Shown: one piece after another, positions 61,047-64,000 of the stretch | Numbering within the stretch: position 1 is the stretch's first letter | Layout: every line of letters begins with the position of its first letter | Origin: Litoditis marina | Taxonomy: Eukaryota; Nematoda; Chromadorea; Rhabditida; Rhabditidae | Direction of reading: 5' to 3' | DNA length: 64,000 nucleotides | Assembly: GCA_964036275.1 (NCBI GenBank) | Contig: CAXIWQ010000023.1 | Span: 62,001-126,000, forward strand | Position numbers and translations under genes: made by a program | Notes under the pieces: generated by a model | Seen by the model: the letters and a program-made list of their open reading frames with translations, nothing else | Database searches by the model: none | Told to the model about the DNA's origin: nothing

Positions 61047-64000
61047 GGCAAAGAGTCAATAACCGCGATATTTCGTGTTTTGTGGCTGTGCGCCACAGAA
61101 TAGATTGTCGTATTATGTTTCTGTAGTTGGAAGCAACAGACTTGATAGCCGTATGATTTTTTTTCTGTAGCTGCAAGTCAAAATGTCAATAACCGCGTTA
61201 ATTCGTCTTTGTGGCTGTGCGCCACAGAATAGATTGTCGTATCAGGTTTTTGTAGCTGGGAGCAACAGACTTGATAGCCGTATGAACTTTTTTCTGTAGC
61301 TGCAAGGCAAAGAGGTAATAACCGCGTTAATTTGTCTTTTGTGGCTGTGCGCCACAGGATATAAAGTCGTATTAGGTTTTTGTAGCCATGAGCAACAGAC
61401 TTGATAGCCGTATAAACTTTTTTCTGTAGCTGCAAGGCAAAGAGTCGATAACCGCGTTATATCGTATTTTGTGGCTGTGTGCCACAGAATAGATAGTTGT
61501 ATTGGGTTTTTCTAGCTGGGAACAACATACTTGATAGCCATATAAACTTTTTTCTGTAGCTGCACGGCAAAGAGTCAATAACCGCGTTAATTTGTCTTTT
61601 GTGGCTGTGCGCCACAGAATATAAAGTCGTATTAGGTTTTTGTAGCTGGGAGCAACAGACTTGATAGCCGTATAAACTTTTTTTCTGTAGCTGCAAGGCA
61701 AAGAGGTAATAACCGCGTTAATTTGTCTTTTGTGGCTGTGCGCCACAGAATATAAAGTCGTATTAGGTTTTTGTAGCTGGGAGCAACAGATTTGATAGCC
61801 GTATGAAATGTTCTTTGTAACTGCAAGGCAAAGAGTCAATAACCGCGTTCATTTGTATTTTGTGGCTGTGCGCCACAGAATATAAAGTCGTATTATGTTT
61901 TTGTAGTTGGAAGCAACAGACTTGATAGCCGTATGATTTTTTTTTTGTAGCTGCAAGTCAAAATGTCAATAACCGCGTTAATTCGTCTTTGTGGCTGTGC
62001 GCCACAGAATATATTGTCGTATTAGGTTTTTGTAGCTGGGAGCAACAGATTTGATATCCGTATGAAATGTTCTCTGTAACTGCGAGGCAAAGAGTCAATA
62101 ACCGCGTTAATTCGTCTTTTGTGGCTGTGCGCCACAGAATATATAGTCGTATTAGGTTTTTGTAGCTGGGAGCAACAGACTTGATAGCCGTATGAACTTT
62201 TCTCTGTAGCTGCAAGCCAACAAGTCGATAACCGCGATAATTTGTATTTTGTGGCTGTGCGCCACAGAATAGATGGTCGTATTAGGTTTTTGTAGCTGGG
62301 AGCAACAGATTTGATAGCCGTATGAACTTTTTTCTGTAGCTGCAAGGCAAAGAGGTAATAACCGCGTTAATTTGTCTTTTGTGGCTGTGCGCCACAGAAT
62401 AGATTGTCGTATCAGGTTTTTGTAGCTGGGAGCAACAGACTTGATAGCCGTATAAACTTTTCTCTGTAGCTGCAAGCCAACAAGTCGATAATTGCGATAT
62501 TTCGTGTTTTGTGGCTGTGCGCCACAGAATAGATTGTCGTATTATGTTTCTGTAGTTGGAAGCAACAGACTTGATAGCCGTATGATTTTTTTTGTAGCTG
62601 CAAGTCAAAATGTCAATAACCGCGTTAATTCGTCTTTGTGGCTGTGCGCCACAGAATAGATTGTCGTATCAGGTTTTTGTAGCTGGGAGCAACAGACTTG
62701 ATAGCCGTATGAACTTTTCTCTGTAGCTGCAAGCCAACAAGTCGATAACCGCGATAATTTGTATTTTGTGGCTGTGCGCCACAGAATAGATTGTCGTATT
62801 AGGTTTTTCTAGCTGGGAGCAACATACTTGATAGCCATATAAACTTTTTTCTGTAGCTGCACGGCAAAGAGTCAATAACCGCGTTAATTTGTCTTTTGTG
62901 GCTGTGCGCCACAGAATATAAAGTCGTATTAGGTTTTTGTAGGTGGGAGCAACAGACTTGATAGCCGTATAAACTTTTTTTCTGTAGCTGCAAGGCAAAG
63001 AGGTAATAACCGCGTTAATTTGTCTTTTGTGGCTGTGCGCCACAGAATATAAAGTCGTATTAGGTTTTTGTAGCTGGGAGCAACAGATTTGATAGCCGTA
63101 TGAAATGTTCTCTGTAACTGCAAGGCAAAGAGTCAATAACCGCGTTCATTTGTATTTTGTGGCTGTGCGCCACAGAATATAAAGTCGTACTATGTTTTTG
63201 TAGTTGGAAGCAACAGACTTGATAGCCGTATGATTTTTTTTTGTAGCTGCAAGTCAAAATGTCAATAACCGCGTTAATTCGTCTTTGTGGCTGTGCGCCA
63301 CAGAATATATTGTCGTATTAGGTTTTTGTAGCTGGGAGCAACAGATTTGATATCCGTATGAAATGTTCTCTGTAACTGCGAGGCAAAGAGTCAATAACCG
63401 CGTTAATTCGTCTTTTGTGGCTGTGCGCCACAGAATATATAGTCGTATTAGGTTTTTGTAGCTGGGAGCAACAGACTTGATAGCCGTATGAACTTTTCTC
63501 TGTAGCTGCAAGCCAACAAGTCGATAACCGCGATAATTTGTATTTTGTGGCTGTGCGCCACAGAATAGATTGTCGTATTAGGTTTTTGTAGCTGGGAGCA
63601 ACAGATTTGATAGCCGTATGAACTGTTCTCTGTAGCTGCAAGGCAAAGAGTCGATAACCGCGTCAATTCGTATTTTGTGGCTGTGGGCCACAGAATAGAT
63701 AGTCGTATCAGGTTTTTGTAGCTGGGAGCAACATACTTGGTAGCCGTATAACCTTTTTCCTGTAGCTGCACGGCAAAGAGTCAACAACCGCGTTAATTTG
63801 TCTTTTGTGGCTGTGCGCCACAGAATATAAAGTCGTATCAGGTTTTTGTAGCTGGGAGCAACAGACTTGATGGCCGTATGAACTTTTTTCTGTAGCTGCA
63901 AGGCAAAGAAGTAATAACCGCGTTAATTTGTCTTTTGTGGCTGTGCGCCACAGAATAGATTGTCGTATCAGGTTTTTGTAGCTGGGAGCAACAGACTTGA
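57936..64000 (+). repeat. 3,245-bp tandem pair, second copy cut by window end
   Basis: AAAATGTC at 57936, 58715, 59362, 60011 recurs at 61180, 61960, 62607, 63256 (offsets 3,244, 3,245, 3,245, 3,245; 25 monomers less 5 bp). Shared private changes are GATAATTGCGATATTTCG (near 59244 and 62489), TTTTTGTAGGTGGG (near 59691 and 62936), GTCGTACTATG (59939 and 63184) and GATTTGATATCCG. Since both copies share these recent-looking changes, this is probably among the youngest large duplications in the window. Confidence 0.87.

Larger units (their letters stand above)
1..64000 (+). repeat. Satellite DNA array, ~130-bp monomer, head to tail
   Basis: The word GCCGTAT (or a one-base variant) recurs at about 130-bp steps from base 1 (1, 131, 261, 391, 521, 651, 781, 910, 1040 and so on) to 63873, giving roughly 490 monomers. 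Spacing is almost always 128-131 bp; exceptions are one 78-bp and two 198-bp units. Landmarks within a monomer counted from GCCGTAT: T-tract near 12-17, GTAGCTG near 20, AATAACCGCGTTAAT near 41-55, TGTGGC near 64, GCCACA near 75, GTCGTATTAGG near 90-100, GTAGCTGGGAGCAAC near 106-120. Every copy I examined is in the same orientation. No gene, RNA gene, transposon or unique spacer was seen anywhere. The pattern is that of eukaryotic satellite heterochromatin; a centromeric role is possible but not shown by the sequence. The array continues past both window edges, and the last monomer is cut at 64000. Confidence 0.98.

Noticed and set aside
1..64000. Several hundred minus-strand open reading frames of 63-284 codons
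   Set aside because: They overlap one another, repeat with the satellite, change phase every monomer, begin at the same ATG in the repeat and end at the same stop. One-base indels between copies are tolerated freely. Nothing resembles a known domain, and there is no sign of selection on a frame.
1..64000. CRISPR array
   Set aside because: The whole 130-bp unit is repeated; there are no short identical repeats separated by unrelated spacers, and no cas gene.
1..64000. Transposon, retroelement or inverted segment inside the array
   Set aside because: No interruption longer than the 198-bp chimeric units was found, no terminal repeats or target-site duplications were seen, and all monomers have the same orientation.
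1..64000. Ribosomal DNA spacer sub-repeats or a tRNA-derived repeat
   Set aside because: No rRNA sequence, pol III A or B box or tRNA fold was recognised. Spacer sub-repeats cannot be excluded formally, but 64 kb without an rRNA gene argues against them.
1..64000. Pure assembly artefact
   Set aside because: Copies differ by many private substitutions in consistent patterns and the periods are diverse, which a collapsed or looped assembly would not generate. The exact copy numbers of the 520-, 649- and 780-bp units could still be misassembled, and long reads would settle that.

Overview
The window is one uninterrupted head-to-tail satellite DNA array and contains no recognisable gene. A unit of about 130 bp repeats roughly 490 times from base 1 to base 64000, always in the same orientation. 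I found no unique spacer, transposon, inversion, RNA gene or run of N, and both window edges lie inside the array, so the array is longer than 64 kb. A long homogeneous satellite of this kind points to a eukaryotic chromosome, probably centromeric, pericentromeric or subtelomeric heterochromatin. I do not recognise the family and cannot name the species. GC is about 42% in a monomer I counted by hand, and CpG is not strongly depleted.

The array is organised on at least four levels. (1) The 130-bp monomer itself consists of three diverged sub-units of about 45, 41 and 44 bp, each beginning GT(A/G)GCTG and ending in a T-tract. Pairwise ungapped identity is about 62-76% in the example at 18405-18534. 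(2) The monomers exist as several variant classes, recognisable by short diagnostic words. (3) Classes are strung into higher-order repeats of 4 to 25 monomers, with measured periods of 260, 520, 649, 779/780, 911, 1039, 1301, 1558, 1688, 2596, 2733, 3121, 3245, 3251, 3318 and 4285 bp. (4) Blocks several kb long recur 13-17 kb apart.

Layout: 1-650 is a 260-bp dimer array. 651-3117 is a divergent zone without stable higher-order structure. 3118 to about 22.8 kb is a left domain marked by the word TTTTCGTAGCTG. About 22.8-24.5 kb is a transition. From there to 64 kb is a right domain marked by GTAGCCATGAGC and AAAATGTCAATAAC. In the right domain one block is present in an expanded form (about 39.96-48.05 kb) and a compact form (about 56.85-61.05 kb) that differ by nested tandem duplications. 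The last 6 kb is a 3,245-bp tandem pair running off the window.

All long open frames lie on the minus strand and are by-products of the repeat: the monomer length is one more than a multiple of three, so a frame runs through all three phases and meets one conserved stop about every three monomers. I treat none as a gene. The features most worth a second look are the 43-bp trimeric ancestry, a conserved 6-bp hairpin whose arms differ from the sister sub-unit by a paired A-A to G-C change, and the nested record of unequal exchange.
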